Assembly: GCA_945879145.1 (NCBI GenBank)
Contig: CAMCUZ010000013.1
Location: forward strand, 1-57,807
From: an uncultured Mediterranea sp.
Lineage (GTDB): Bacteria > Bacteroidota > Bacteroidia > Bacteroidales > Bacteroidaceae
Length of the DNA: 57,807 nt
Direction: 5' to 3'
The notes below the pieces were generated by a model that was not told where the DNA came from, did no database searches, and worked only from the letters and a program-made list of their open reading frames with translations. Positions within the stretch are counted from its first letter, which is position 1. Each line of letters begins with the position of its first letter. The position numbers and the translations under genes are program-made. Below are positions 26,121 through 35,518 of the stretch, piece by piece.

Positions 26121-27092
26121 ATGAAACAAAAGATGATGCATGCAACGCTGCTGTTGCTTGGATTTGGGATAATGGGCCTGTTTTGGAGTAGCTGTAATCC
26201 AAAGAAAGGGTCAAGTAAAGATGATGATAAACAGTTGATAACGGTCAGTATAGAACCGTTGCGCTTTTTTACCGAAGCCATTGCAGGGCCATCTTGGAAG
26301 GTGGAGACCTTAGTGCCCAATGGGGCCAGTCCGGAGACCTACGACCCTACGCCCCGTCAACTGGCTCGCTTGGCAGAGAGTAAGGCTTGCCTGCGCATCG
26401 GCTACGTAGGGTATGAACTGGTGTGGAGCAGTAGATTGGCGGAGAATGCGCCGCATGTGCCCTTCATGAACATGGCTGAAGGTATCGACCTCATTTTCGA
26501 TAGTCACCATGTGCATCACCATCACCACGAGGGCCACGTGGGTAACTACGAAGAGCAGGAGGAGGAGCATCATCACGATGCCGAGATGGCCGAGAGTGGG
26601 GTAGAGCCCCATGTGTGGAACTCACCTGCCAACGCACGTATTTTGGCAGGTAATGTGCTGAAGGCCTTGATTACGCTCGACAAGGAGCATGCCGAAGCTT
26701 ATCGCCAGCGCCATGATAGCCTCTGCCTACGCATTGACCGGTGCGACAGCATCGTGCGCCAGTTGCTCTCTCAGCCCGAGGCCTCGAGTGCCTTCATGAT
26801 TTACCACCCAGCCCTCTCCTACTTTGCACGCGACTATGGCTTGACACAGATTGCCATTGAGACGGATGGCAAGGAACCGTCGGCTGCCCGCATGAAGGAG
26901 CTGAGCGGTCTTTGTAAGCAGTATGATGTCAAGGTGATTTTTATCCAACCAGAGTTCGACCGTCGGAGCGCAGAGACCATCGCCAAGCAGACGGGTACGC
27001 GCATTGTGGGTATCAATCCGTTGTCCTACCATTGGGAAGAGGAGCTGATTGCTACGGCCAAAGCACTCACCACATCCACTACAGCCCCATGA
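26121..27092 (+). CDS. znuA: Zinc/metal ABC transporter substrate-binding lipoprotein
   Basis: A 323-residue cluster A-I binding protein. The N-terminus ends in WSSC-NPKKG, a lipobox with lipidated Cys near residue 25 and no acidic export signal, fitting a periplasm-facing lipoprotein. The metal site begins with the ETYDPTPRQ region, followed by a His-rich loop (HHVHHHHHEGH and EEEHHHD) at about residues 133-155, a hallmark of zinc-specific ZnuA. VEPHVWNSP and a late IQPEFDRRSAE segment complete the fold. It overlaps the ATPase gene by 4 bp. Confidence 0.92.
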   Translation: MKQKMMHATLLLLGFGIMGLFWSSCNPKKGSSKDDDKQLITVSIEPLRFFTEAIAGPSWKVETLVPNGASPETYDPTPRQLARLAESKACLRIGYVGYELVWSSRLAENAPHVPFMNMAEGIDLIFDSHHVHHHHHEGHVGNYEEQEEEHHHDAEMAESGVEPHVWNSPANARILAGNVLKALITLDKEHAEAYRQRHDSLCLRIDRCDSIVRQLLSQPEASSAFMIYHPALSYFARDYGLTQIAIETDGKEPSAARMKELSGLCKQYDVKVIFIQPEFDRRSAETIAKQTGTRIVGINPLSYHWEEELIATAKALTTSTTAP

Positions 27093-27805
27093 CTCCTTTG
27101 ATTGAAATACGCAATCTGGTCGCTGGCTATGGGCCGCAGCAGGTCTTGAGCCACGTGAATCTCTCCATCTATCCGAACGACTTCCTTGGAATCGTAGGGC
27201 CCAATGGGGGTGGAAAGACTACGTTGCTGAAGTGCATCCTCGGCTTGCTGAAGCCCCATGAGGGCGAAATCGTGTTTCGCTCAGCAGAGGGAGACACCGA
27301 GGGACGCGCTGCCTTGCGCCTGGGCTATCTGCCTCAGTACAGCCACATCGACAAGAAGTTTCCTATCACCGTGTGGGACACGATACGTTGCGGCTTGATT
27401 GCCGAGACCCGTCTTCTTGCCCGATGGAGCCACGAGGAGCAGGAGCGTGTGCGTGAGGTGATAACACGTATGGGGCTGCAGGGACTGGAACAACGGCCCA
27501 TTGGAGCCTTGAGCGGTGGAGAGCTTCAACGTGTGTTGCTGGGGCGTGCGGTGGTGTCGAACCCCGAAGTGCTGGTACTCGACGAGCCGGGTACCTACAT
27601 TGACCAACGCACCGAGGCGCGGCTCTATGAACTTCTCGACGAGCTGAACGGTCGTTGTGCCATTGTGATGGTGAGCCACGATACCGACTCCCTGCTTCGT
27701 CATGCCCGTTCCCTGGCCGTGGTGGATAGGGAGTTGACCTACTATGCTACAACGGCTGGAATAACTTCGGCAGCAAATCTGGACACATTTCGCATGCATT
27801 CCTAA
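27089..27805 (+). CDS. znuC: Metal ABC transporter ATP-binding protein
   Basis: A 238-residue ATPase from the ATG at 27089 (MTPLIEIRNLVAGYG). The longer frame from 27032 lies inside znuA and is not used. Walker A is GPNGGGKTT, the signature is LSGGELQRVLL, and Walker B is VLVLDEPGTYID. It would energise zinc or manganese uptake with ZnuA. No permease (ZnuB) gene follows; the next gene is DUF2723, so the membrane partner must be elsewhere. A perfect 18-bp palindrome lies just after the stop. Confidence 0.9.
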   Translation: MTPLIEIRNLVAGYGPQQVLSHVNLSIYPNDFLGIVGPNGGGKTTLLKCILGLLKPHEGEIVFRSAEGDTEGRAALRLGYLPQYSHIDKKFPITVWDTIRCGLIAETRLLARWSHEEQERVREVITRMGLQGLEQRPIGALSGGELQRVLLGRAVVSNPEVLVLDEPGTYIDQRTEARLYELLDELNGRCAIVMVSHDTDSLLRHARSLAVVDRELTYYATTAGITSAANLDTFRMHS

Positions 27806-27808
27806 TCT

Positions 27809-27826
27809 ATCCTAAATATTTAGGAT
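27809..27826. promoter_or_regulatory. Perfect 18-bp A+T-rich palindrome
   Basis: ATCCTAAATATTTAGGAT is fully self-complementary and sits 3 bp after the znuC stop and about 30 bp before a -7-like box (TATCTTCG at 27856-27863). It could be a repressor operator for the DUF2723 gene or a weak stem. Its A+T content argues against a terminator. Confidence 0.5.
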
Positions 27827-27855
27827 TTCTTTCATGGTATTAGCCAACAATTTGC

Positions 27856-27863
27856 TATCTTCG
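27856..27863 (+). promoter_or_regulatory. Possible -7 box for the DUF2723 gene
   Basis: TATCTTCG differs from TAnnTTTG at one position. A TTTC lies 22 bp upstream. The ATG at 27919 follows after 55 bp. Confidence 0.4.
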
Positions 27864-27918
27864 CAGCTTGAATGTGACTGATAGTAACGATTAAAAACGA
27901 TAAGGATAAGTGAAAGCG

Positions 27919-30900
27919 ATGAAAAAGTACAACACCGTAAATAATGTGACGGGTTGGATAGTCTTCTTGATTGCGGCCACGGTCTATGGTCTGACGATAG
28001 AGCCTACCGCAAGCTTTTGGGATTGTCCAGAGTTTATCACCACCGGCTATAAGTTGGAAGTGGGCCACCCCCCTGGCGCACCTTTCTTCATGCTGGTAGC
28101 CAATCTCTTCTCGCAGTTTGCTTCTGATGCCACTACCGTGGCCAAGATGGTGAACTACATGAGTGCGCTGATGAGTGCTGCCTGTATCTTGTTCCTCTTC
28201 TGGAGCATCACCCACCTGGTGCGCAAGCTGCTGGTGTGGGACAGCAGGGAGATGACTACCGCACAGCTGATTACCACGATGGGTAGCGGTGTGGTGGGTG
28301 CCTTGGCCTATACGTTCAGCGACACCTTCTGGTTCAGCGCTGTCGAGGGCGAGGTGTATGCCTTCTCATCGCTTTTCACGGCCGTAGTCTTCTGGCTGAT
28401 TTTGAAGTGGGAGGATGTGGCCGACGAGCCCCATAGCGACCGCTGGCTGGTGCTGATTGCTTACCTCACGGGGTTGAGCATCGGTGTGCACTTGCTGAAC
28501 CTGCTCTGCCTGCCGGCTATCGTGCTGGTTTACTATTATAAAAAGGTGCCTCACGCCACGGCCAAAGGGTCGCTGCTGGCCTTGGCTGGTAGCGGTGTAC
28601 TGGTAGCCGCTGTGCTCTATGGCATTGTGCCGGGTATTGTGAAGGTGGGTGGATGGTTTGAACTGCTCTTTGTCAACGCCTGGGGCATGCCCTTCAACAC
28701 GGGCGTCATCGTCTATATCCTCTGCCTGGCTGCCGCCCTGATATGGGGCGTCTATGAGAGCTATACGGAGCAGAGCCCCCTGCGCATGAGCCTCTCGTTT
28801 GTGCTGGCCATAGCCCTGCTGGGCATTCCGTTCTACGGTCACGGGGTCACTTCGGTGGTGATCGGCCTGGTGGTGATAGCTGCCTTGTGGGGCTACCTCT
28901 CTCCCCAGGTGCAGCAGAGGCTGAAGGAGCGTTGGCGGGTATCGGCCCGAACGCTTAACACGGCGCTGCTCTGCACGCTGCTGATCGTAGTGGGCTATTC
29001 GTCGTATGCGTTGATCGTCATCCGCTCTACAGCCAATACCCCGATGGATCAGAACTCTCCGGAGGATATCTTCACGCTGGGTGAATACCTGGGGCGTGAG
29101 CAGTATGGCACACGTCCCCTGTTCTATGGCCCTGCCTTCAGCTCCAAGGTGGCGCTCGACGTAGAGAACGGCTATTGCGTGCCCCGCGTGAAATACAACG
29201 GTACCAAGTTTATCCGCAAGGAGAAAGCCTCTCCCGACGAGAAGGACGCGTACATCGAGATTCCCGGTCGCGTGGAGTATGAGTATGCTCAGAACATGCT
29301 CTTCCCCCGCATGTACAGCTCGTTGCACGAGCGCGAGTATCACGCTTGGCAAGACATCAAGGGCACCGATGTGCCTTATGACCAATGTGGCAACATGGTG
29401 ATGGTCAATATGCCTACCCAATGGGAGAATATCAAGTTCTTCTTCTCCTACCAGCTCAACTGGATGTACTGGCGCTACTTTATGTGGAACTTTGTGGGTC
29501 GTCAGAACGATATCCAGGGAAGCGGTGAGATTGAGCATGGCAACTGGATTACGGGCATCGGCTTCATCGATCGCATGCTGGTGGGCGACCAGAGCAAACT
29601 GCCCACGGAGCTGCGCGAGAACAAGGGGCGCAACGTCTTCTACTGCCTGCCGCTGCTACTGGGCATCATCGGTCTGCTGTGGCAAGCTTATCGCACCCGT
29701 ATGACCATCGATGCGCAGGGACGCCCCGTGGAGCATGCCATCGGTGTGCAGCAGTTCTGGGTGGTCTTCTTCCTCTTCTTCATGACGGGTATCGCCATTG
29801 TGCTCTACCTCAACCAGACCCCCAGCCAGCCGCGTGAGCGTGACTATGCCTACGCCGGTTCGTTCTACGCTTTTGCTATCTGGATTGGGATGGGTGTGGC
29901 TGGAGCGATTGAAGGTGTGAAGCTGCTGCAGAAGAAGGAGGCTACGGGCAAGCTCAACGAGAGTGTAGCCTTGCCTGCAGTGATGGTGCTCATCTGCTTG
30001 CTGGTGCCCATTCAGATGGCTTCGCAGACGTGGGACGATCACGACCGCAGCGACCGCTATCTCTGCCGCGACTTTGGTCAGAACTACCTGATGTCGCTGC
30101 AGGAGAGTGGAAACCCCATCATCTATACCAATGGCGACAACGATACCTTCCCCCTATGGTACAATCAGGAGACTGAAGGGTTCCGCACGGACACCCGCAC
30201 CTGCAACCTCTCCTACCTGCAGACCGACTGGTACATCGACCAGATGAAGCGACCTGCATACGACAGTCCGTCGCTCCCCATTACCTGGGACCGTATGGAG
30301 TACGTGGAGGGCACCAACGAGTACATTCCCGTGAAGCCGGAGTACAAGAAGAGCATCGACGCACTTTATGCCCAGGCTGAGAAAGAGGTGCTTGAGGGCC
30401 ATACGGAGGCGATGGTGAATGTGCAGCGTGAGTTTGGTGAGAACCCCTACGAGTTGCAGAACATTCTCAAGCACTGGGTACGCAACGCCAAGGACGAGGA
30501 GCTGAAGGTGATTCCCACCGACAGCATCGTGCTCAAGGTGGACAAAGAGGCGGTTCGCCGCAGTGGTATGTACCTGCCCGGTGACTCCATACCCGACTAC
30601 ATGCATATCTCGCTCAAGGGCAAGCGGGCGCTCTACAAGAAAGACCTGATGATGCTCGAGATGCTGGCCGAGGCCAATTGGGAACGCCCCATCTACATGG
30701 CTATCAGCGTGAGCTCTGAAGAGCAACTCGGTATGCAGAACCACTTTATCCAAGAGGGACTGGCCTACCGCTTTACGCCGTTCGACACCAGCAAGACAGG
30801 GGTGAAGGTGGATTCGGAGAAGATGTACGACAACCTGATGCACAAGTTCCGCTTTGGCGGCATTGACAAGCCTGGTATCTACATCGACGAGAACGCCATG

Positions 30901-31326
30901 CGCATGTGCTACACCCACCGCCGTATCTTCTCGCAGTTGGTGCAGCAGCTGATGACTGAAGGGCAGCAGCAGAAGGCCAAAGAGGCACTCGACTATGCCG
31001 AGAAGGTAATTCCCGCTTTCAATGTGCCCTACGACTGGCAGAACGGAGCCGCTCAGATGGCCCGTGCCTACTATCAGTTGGGAGAGAAGGCCAAGGGCGA
31101 TGCCATCATGCAGGCGCTGGCCGACAAAGCACTGGAGTACATGAACTTCTATATGAGTCTGGATGATAGTCGCTTCTTCATCTCGACCCACGAGTTTGAA
31201 TACCATTGGGCCGTGCTCGATGCCGAGGTCAAGATGATGAAGGAGAACAAGTCAGCGCTGGCCACCGACTACGAAGAGAAACTCAACCAGTACTACGACC
31301 TCTACCTGCAACGGATGAAGGGGTGA
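27919..31326 (+). CDS. DUF2723 / GT117-type membrane protein (TMEM260-related glycosyltransferase family)
   Basis: A 1135-residue protein from the ATG at 27919; an in-frame GTG at 27910 would add three residues. The N-terminal ~500 residues contain about ten to twelve transmembrane helices with the family phrase FWDCPEFITTGYKLEVGHPP near residue 35, where acidic residues sit as in O-mannosyltransferase-like GT-C folds. The C-terminal ~600 residues are soluble, including NGDNDTFPLWY and a TPR-like helical end. The family is assigned as GT117 and its eukaryotic relative TMEM260 is an O-mannosyltransferase. In Bacteroidetes a role in surface or protein O-glycosylation is plausible but inferred. 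It is probably a single-gene transcript. Confidence 0.88.
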   Translation: MKKYNTVNNVTGWIVFLIAATVYGLTIEPTASFWDCPEFITTGYKLEVGHPPGAPFFMLVANLFSQFASDATTVAKMVNYMSALMSAACILFLFWSITHLVRKLLVWDSREMTTAQLITTMGSGVVGALAYTFSDTFWFSAVEGEVYAFSSLFTAVVFWLILKWEDVADEPHSDRWLVLIAYLTGLSIGVHLLNLLCLPAIVLVYYYKKVPHATAKGSLLALAGSGVLVAAVLYGIVPGIVKVGGWFELLFVNAWGMPFNTGVIVYILCLAAALIWGVYESYTEQSPLRMSLSFVLAIALLGIPFYGHGVTSVVIGLVVIAALWGYLSPQVQQRLKERWRVSARTLNTALLCTLLIVVGYSSYALIVIRSTANTPMDQNSPEDIFTLGEYLGREQYGTRPLFYGPAFSSKVALDVENGYCVPRVKYNGTKFIRKEKASPDEKDAYIEIPGRVEYEYAQNMLFPRMYSSLHEREYHAWQDIKGTDVPYDQCGNMVMVNMPTQWENIKFFFSYQLNWMYWRYFMWNFVGRQNDIQGSGEIEHGNWITGIGFIDRMLVGDQSKLPTELRENKGRNVFYCLPLLLGIIGLLWQAYRTRMTIDAQGRPVEHAIGVQQFWVVFFLFFMTGIAIVLYLNQTPSQPRERDYAYAGSFYAFAIWIGMGVAGAIEGVKLLQKKEATGKLNESVALPAVMVLICLLVPIQMASQTWDDHDRSDRYLCRDFGQNYLMSLQESGNPIIYTNGDNDTFPLWYNQETEGFRTDTRTCNLSYLQTDWYIDQMKRPAYDSPSLPITWDRMEYVEGTNEYIPVKPEYKKSIDALYAQAEKEVLEGHTEAMVNVQREFGENPYELQNILKHWVRNAKDEELKVIPTDSIVLKVDKEAVRRSGMYLPGDSIPDYMHISLKGKRALYKKDLMMLEMLAEANWERPIYMAISVSSEEQLGMQNHFIQEGLAYRFTPFDTSKTGVKVDSEKMYDNLMHKFRFGGIDKPGIYIDENAMRMCYTHRRIFSQLVQQLMTEGQQQKAKEALDYAEKVIPAFNVPYDWQNGAAQMARAYYQLGEKAKGDAIMQALADKALEYMNFYMSLDDSRFFISTHEFEYHWAVLDAEVKMMKENKSALATDYEEKLNQYYDLYLQRMKG

Positions 31327-31364
31327 TTAGTGTTTAGTGATTAGTGTTTAGTGATTAGTGATTA
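31323..31364. repeat. GTGATTA/GTGTTTA heptad repeat
   Basis: Three 14-bp units (GTGATTAGTGTTTA twice, then GTGATTAGTGATTA) start in the stop codon of the DUF2723 gene. They are the inverted counterpart of the TAATCAC heptads at 23280-23307. Confidence 0.85.
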
Positions 31365-31383
31365 ATCCGCGGGACATCTGCTT

Positions 31384-31407
31384 GTAGGGGCGGAATATTT
31401 TCCGCCC
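31384..31407 (+). repeat. Dispersed GTAGGGGCGG palindrome, copy C
   Basis: GTAGGGGCGGAATATTTTCC followed by GCCC forms a palindrome and continues into GAATACCGTAACG, the same right flank seen in inverted form at 18481-18506. The stem could also act as a weak terminator for the DUF2723 transcript. Confidence 0.8.
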
Positions 31408-31495
31408 GAATACCGTAACGTAGGATTTTACGTACCAGCCGGCACTTGCACTCTGAACAAAATGAAACTGAAAAATTGAACAACCATAACGAGTT

Positions 31496-32161
31496 ATGCT
31501 GATTGAACAACCCTCCAAATGGCTTCGTCGCCTCTATCCGGGTGCGCTCTGGCGAGTCAATCCGGATGAGAAGGCGGTCTATCTGACATTCGATGATGGC
31601 CCGATTCCCGAGGTCACCCCTTGGGTGATCGACCTGCTCGAGCGCTACGGTGTGAAGGCCACCTTCTTCATGGTGGGCGACAATATTAGCAAGTATCCCG
31701 AGATCTTTCGCCTGGTGGTGGAGAAGGGTCACCGTATGGGTAACCACACCTTCAACCACATCCGTGGCTTCAGTCGGAAATACTTTACCTCCTACAGCTA
31801 TCTGGAGAATACGGAGAAGGCGTATGACTTGATGCGCGAGCAGATGAAGGGCCTGAACTGTAGCGAGAGCCAGTTGCGCCCCTTGCTCTTCCGTCCGCCC
31901 CACGGTCACATGGGCTGGGCACAATACATCACTCTGAAGCGGCGATACCGCATCGTGATGTGGGATCTGGTGACGCGCGACTACAGTAAGAAGCTCCGCG
32001 GTCCGCAGGTGCTGGCCAACGTGCTGCGCTACACCCGCAATGGCTCCATTATCACCTTTCACGACTCGCTCAAATCCTGGCAGAACGGCAACCTACAGTA
32101 TGCCTTGCCGCGGGCCATCGAATTCTTTATGGAAGAGGGGTACCAGATGAAGATGTTGTGA
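31496..32161 (+). CDS. Polysaccharide deacetylase family protein (NodB domain)
   Basis: A 221-residue carbohydrate esterase family 4-type protein. Motif 1 is LTFDDGP at about residues 28-34 (catalytic base Asp and metal Asp), and motif 2 is NHTFNH with the two metal-binding His. RPPHGHMG is the motif 3 equivalent, and FHDS near residue 186 supplies the last His. There is no signal peptide or clear N-terminal anchor (MLIEQPSKWLRRLYPGALW), so it may act in the cytoplasm or at the membrane surface. The substrate may be a peptidoglycan or surface polysaccharide precursor; not decided. Confidence 0.9.
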   Translation: MLIEQPSKWLRRLYPGALWRVNPDEKAVYLTFDDGPIPEVTPWVIDLLERYGVKATFFMVGDNISKYPEIFRLVVEKGHRMGNHTFNHIRGFSRKYFTSYSYLENTEKAYDLMREQMKGLNCSESQLRPLLFRPPHGHMGWAQYITLKRRYRIVMWDLVTRDYSKKLRGPQVLANVLRYTRNGSIITFHDSLKSWQNGNLQYALPRAIEFFMEEGYQMKML

Positions 32162-32200
32162 ACAACATCTTTGGGGATTGGGTAGTAGGGGGAAGGCTCG

Positions 32201-32246
32201 TGTAGAATCTCAATTTGATAATCTAATGTAGAATCAATATTTGATA
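32201..32246. repeat. Direct repeat in the ruvB leader
   Basis: TGTAGAATCTCAATTTGATA (32201-32220) recurs as TGTAGAATCAATATTTGATA (32227-32246), 26 bp apart, immediately upstream of ruvB. It may be a doubled regulatory site. Confidence 0.55.
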
Positions 32247-32276
32247 CTATAATTCGTCCATTTGATCAGAATAACT

Positions 32277-33305
32277 ATGGAAGATTTTGACATACGGAAT
32301 CAGCAGCAGCTCAGTAAGGGCGAACGAGACTTTGAGAACGCCTTGCGTCCCTTGGCCTTTGAGGACTTCAACGGCCAGGACAAGGTGGTCGATAATCTGC
32401 GTATTTTCGTCAAAGCTGCCCGACTGCGCGCTGAGGCATTGGACCATGTGCTGCTCCACGGCCCTCCGGGACTGGGTAAGACCACCCTATCGAATATCAT
32501 AGCCAACGAATTGGGTGTAGGCTTCAAGATTACCAGCGGCCCCGTGCTCGACAAGCCGGGTGACTTGGCCGGTATCCTCACTTCGCTTGAACCCAACGAT
32601 GTGCTCTTTATCGATGAGATTCATCGCCTCAGTCCGGTGGTGGAAGAGTATCTCTACTCGGCCATGGAGGACTACCGCATTGACATCATGATTGATAAAG
32701 GCCCTTCGGCGCGGAGCATTCAGATTGACCTCAACCCCTTTACACTGGTGGGAGCCACTACGCGCAGCGGCTTGCTCACCGCTCCGCTGCGAGCTCGCTT
32801 TGGCATCAATCTCCACTTGGAGTACTACGATACGCAGGTGCTGGCTGAGATTATCCGTCGGTCGGCCTCGATCTTAAACGTGCCTTGCTCCGTTGAGGCT
32901 GCCCAGGAGATTGCGGGTCGCAGTCGCGGTACTCCCCGTATCGCCAATGCACTGCTGCGCCGTGTGCGTGACTTTGCCCAGGTCAAGGGAAGTGGCAAGA
33001 TTGACACCTCTATTGCCCGCTTTGCGCTCGAAGCCCTCAACATCGACCGCTACGGACTCGATCAGATTGACAACAAGATACTGCTCACGCTGATTGACAA
33101 GTTCAAGGGAGGCCCTGTGGGCATCAGCACGATAGCCACCGCATTGGGCGAAGATGCGGGCACGATTGAAGAGGTCTATGAGCCCTTCTTGATCAAAGAG
33201 GGCTTCTTGAAGCGTACGCCCCGTGGTCGCGAAGTCACGGAGCTGGCCTACAAGCATCTGGGAAGAAGTATCTACCAGGAACGAACCCTATTTAGTGAAG
33301 ATTAA
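32277..33305 (+). CDS. ruvB: Holliday junction branch migration DNA helicase RuvB
   Basis: A 342-residue AAA+ motor that drives branch migration with RuvA. The chosen ATG at 32277 gives [12 protein letters not shown]; the TTG at 32262 is a less likely alternative. Walker A is GPPGLGKTT, Walker B is VLFIDEIHR, sensor 1 is GATTRSGLL, and the Arg finger lies in the RARFG phrase. The C-terminal winged helix ends with [14 protein letters not shown]. Length is normal. A lipoprotein gene and then a polysaccharide flippase follow. Confidence 0.97.
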   Translation: MEDFDIRNQQQLSKGERDFENALRPLAFEDFNGQDKVVDNLRIFVKAARLRAEALDHVLLHGPPGLGKTTLSNIIANELGVGFKITSGPVLDKPGDLAGILTSLEPNDVLFIDEIHRLSPVVEEYLYSAMEDYRIDIMIDKGPSARSIQIDLNPFTLVGATTRSGLLTAPLRARFGINLHLEYYDTQVLAEIIRRSASILNVPCSVEAAQEIAGRSRGTPRIANALLRRVRDFAQVKGSGKIDTSIARFALEALNIDRYGLDQIDNKILLTLIDKFKGGPVGISTIATALGEDAGTIEEVYEPFLIKEGFLKRTPRGREVTELAYKHLGRSIYQERTLFSED

Positions 33306-33324
33306 TTCAACAAAAACAAGCACT

Positions 33325-33933
33325 ATGACAATGAACAACAACAACCCGCTGATGACGTGGAGCAAGAGCCTGCTCTTGCTGCTTACCCTCTTTGTGATGA
33401 CTGCCTGTGGCGACGATGATGCTCCAGCCTTCGTGTTCGACCGCTATGGCAACTGCACTGCAACTTCAGTTACCCCATTGAGCCAGAAGGACTTTAACCT
33501 GCAGGTGGTGGGCAGTGGATGGAAGCACCTCAGCACCTACGAGATTGACACCAATGGCAATCCTACGGGAAAGGAGTATTACGAAGAGAGGATTGGCGTA
33601 AGTCCCACGGACTACTACTTCGAGAGCACGACCTCGCTGAAGGCCTACCTCTTTGCCGATGCCATTCCGGCAAGCGGCTACAAGACCTACAGCTACCGCT
33701 ACAATGAGGAGGACAATACCCTAGGATCAGCTGACTCAACGAAGTCACTCAGCCTCCTTCAGATAGTCAATCTACGGGGTGATTTGATGAAGGTGTTGGT
33801 CTATCTGGGTCAACGCAGTGTCGGAGGTGGAACCATGCGCTATGTCTATGGCTACTCCACTTACCAGCGCATGACTGAGAAAGAACTGACCAATTGTCAG
33901 GAGACGCATCCTGTCAACTTCGACGGGGAATAG
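33325..33933 (+). CDS. Hypothetical lipoprotein
   Basis: A 202-residue protein from ATG 33325 (MTMNNNNPLMTW); the longer frame from 33223 lies inside ruvB. A lipobox (LFVMTAC) gives a lipidated Cys near residue 29, followed by GDDDAP, an acidic run that fits the Bacteroidetes lipoprotein export signal for surface display. The mature part is about 170 residues of mixed strands (YEERIGVSPTDYYFE, YVYGYSTYQRM). I recognise no family. It lies 19 bp after ruvB, so it is probably co-transcribed. Confidence 0.75.
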   Translation: MTMNNNNPLMTWSKSLLLLLTLFVMTACGDDDAPAFVFDRYGNCTATSVTPLSQKDFNLQVVGSGWKHLSTYEIDTNGNPTGKEYYEERIGVSPTDYYFESTTSLKAYLFADAIPASGYKTYSYRYNEEDNTLGSADSTKSLSLLQIVNLRGDLMKVLVYLGQRSVGGGTMRYVYGYSTYQRMTEKELTNCQETHPVNFDGE

Positions 33934-33997
33934 GGTTCTTCATCAATTTTGTTGAAGGTTCCTTCCCGATACTGTAATGGCAGAACATATTCCGCCC
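33934..33997 (+). repeat. Dispersed repeat, copy D
   Basis: Begins GGTTCTTCATCAA, then GTTGAAGGTTCC, then CCCGATACTGTAATGGCAG, then ATATTCCGCCC, and continues into GCATACCGCAAC. It matches the minus strand of copy A over its first half and the GTAGGGGCGG palindrome family over its second half, here with a decayed left palindrome arm. Confidence 0.75.
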
Positions 33998-34095
33998 GCA
34001 TACCGCAACAATTACCGCATGAATAGATACGACGAGGTAAAAAACAAATTGGAAATCATAGAAAACGAATAATAACAGCTCGAAATAAAACAACT

Positions 34096-35514
34096 ATGGC
34101 CGGATTAAAAAGTTTAGCAAAGGAAACTGCGATCTATGGCATGAGCAGTATAGTGGGGAGGTTCCTCAATTACCTGCTGGTACCTGTTTACACCTCCTCC
34201 CTGTCTGCCCAGTCGGGGGGCTATGGCGTGGTGACCAATATCTATGCGTGGGTGGCCCTGATCCTCGTGATACTAACTTGTGGCATGGAGACAGGTTTCT
34301 TTCGCTTTGCCAACAAGGAGGGCGAAGAGCCGCAGAAGGTCTATTCCACTACGCTACTGGGTGTGGGGGGCTTTTCGCTCAGTTTCTTGCTGCTGGGCCT
34401 GCTCTTCCTTCAGCCCATTGCTGGCTGGTTGGAGTATGCTGACCACCCTTGGTATGTGGGCATGATGATGATGGTAGTGGCCATGGATGCTATCCAGTGT
34501 ATCCCCTTTGCCTACCTGCGTTACCAGAAAAGGCCTCTGCGCTTCGCTGCGTTGAAGCTGCTCTTCATCGTGCTTAACATCGCCCTCAACCTCATCTACT
34601 ATGTCGGTATGGGGGGCAAGGAGGTGGGTTGCGCCTTTCTCATCAATCTGATATGTACCTCGGTAGTGATGCTCTGCCTGATTCCTGAGTTGCGACCCTG
34701 CCGCTATGGATTCGACCGAGCCCTGTATCGCAGGATGCTGAACTACAGTCTCCCCTTGCTGCTGCTCGGCGTGGCTGGTATCTTGAATCAGGTGGCCGAC
34801 AAGATTATCTTTCCCTTTGACTATCCCGACCCGTCGCAAGCCTCGGTGGAGCTCGGCATCTATGGCGCAGCCAGCAAGATAGCCATGGTAATGGCCATGC
34901 TTACACAGGCTTTCCGCTTTGCCTACGAGCCCTTTGTCTTTGGCAAGAGCCGCGACAAGGACAATCTGCAGATGTATGCCCAGGCCATGAAGTTCTTCAT
35001 CATCTTCACCCTGCTGGCCTATCTGGCTGTACTCTTCTACCTCGATGTGCTCAAGTTTATCATTGGTCGAGACTATTGGCCGGGGCTCCGCGTGGTGCCC
35101 ATCGTGATGACGGCCGAAATCTTTATGGGCATCTACTTCAACCTCTCCTTCTGGTACAAACTGACCGACCAGACCAAGTGGGGGGCCTGGTTCTCGCTGG
35201 CGGGTTGCTTCGTGCTGGTGCTGCTCAATCTCCTGCTCATCCCCCGCTATAGCTACATGGGGTGTGCCTGGGCCGGATTTGCCGGTTATGGCACCGCTAT
35301 GCTGCTCTCCTACTTCATCGGACAGAAAAAGTTCCCAATCCCCTACGATCTGCGTGCTATGGGTGGATACGTGCTGCTGGCGGCTCTGCTCTATCTGCTC
35401 TCTGCCGTGGTCGAGGTGGAGCATCTGGTGTTGAGGCTTGCCTTCCGCTCGCTGTTGCTACTGCTTTTCCTGGGGTGGGTGATATATAAAGAACGTTTTA
35501 TATTCAAGAGATAA
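34096..35514 (+). CDS. Polysaccharide flippase-like (MATE/MOP superfamily) membrane protein
   Basis: A 472-residue protein with about 12-14 transmembrane helices. The N-terminus (LAKETAIYGMSSIVGRFLNY then LLVPVYTSSL) is the usual opening of oligosaccharide-lipid flippases of the Wzx/RfbX type. It would move undecaprenyl-linked glycans across the inner membrane. It is followed 4 bp later by the DUF389 gene, and no glycosyltransferase cluster is nearby. This location next to ruvB suggests a housekeeping flippase rather than a capsule-locus enzyme. Confidence 0.88.
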   Translation: MAGLKSLAKETAIYGMSSIVGRFLNYLLVPVYTSSLSAQSGGYGVVTNIYAWVALILVILTCGMETGFFRFANKEGEEPQKVYSTTLLGVGGFSLSFLLLGLLFLQPIAGWLEYADHPWYVGMMMMVVAMDAIQCIPFAYLRYQKRPLRFAALKLLFIVLNIALNLIYYVGMGGKEVGCAFLINLICTSVVMLCLIPELRPCRYGFDRALYRRMLNYSLPLLLLGVAGILNQVADKIIFPFDYPDPSQASVELGIYGAASKIAMVMAMLTQAFRFAYEPFVFGKSRDKDNLQMYAQAMKFFIIFTLLAYLAVLFYLDVLKFIIGRDYWPGLRVVPIVMTAEIFMGIYFNLSFWYKLTDQTKWGAWFSLAGCFVLVLLNLLLIPRYSYMGCAWAGFAGYGTAMLLSYFIGQKKFPIPYDLRAMGGYVLLAALLYLLSAVVEVEHLVLRLAFRSLLLLLFLGWVIYKERFIFKR

Positions 35515-35518
35515 ATTT

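Noticed and set aside
30154..31206. 350-codon minus-strand frame opposite the DUF2723 gene
   Set aside because: It lies wholly antisense to the conserved C-terminal domain and has no recognisable motif.
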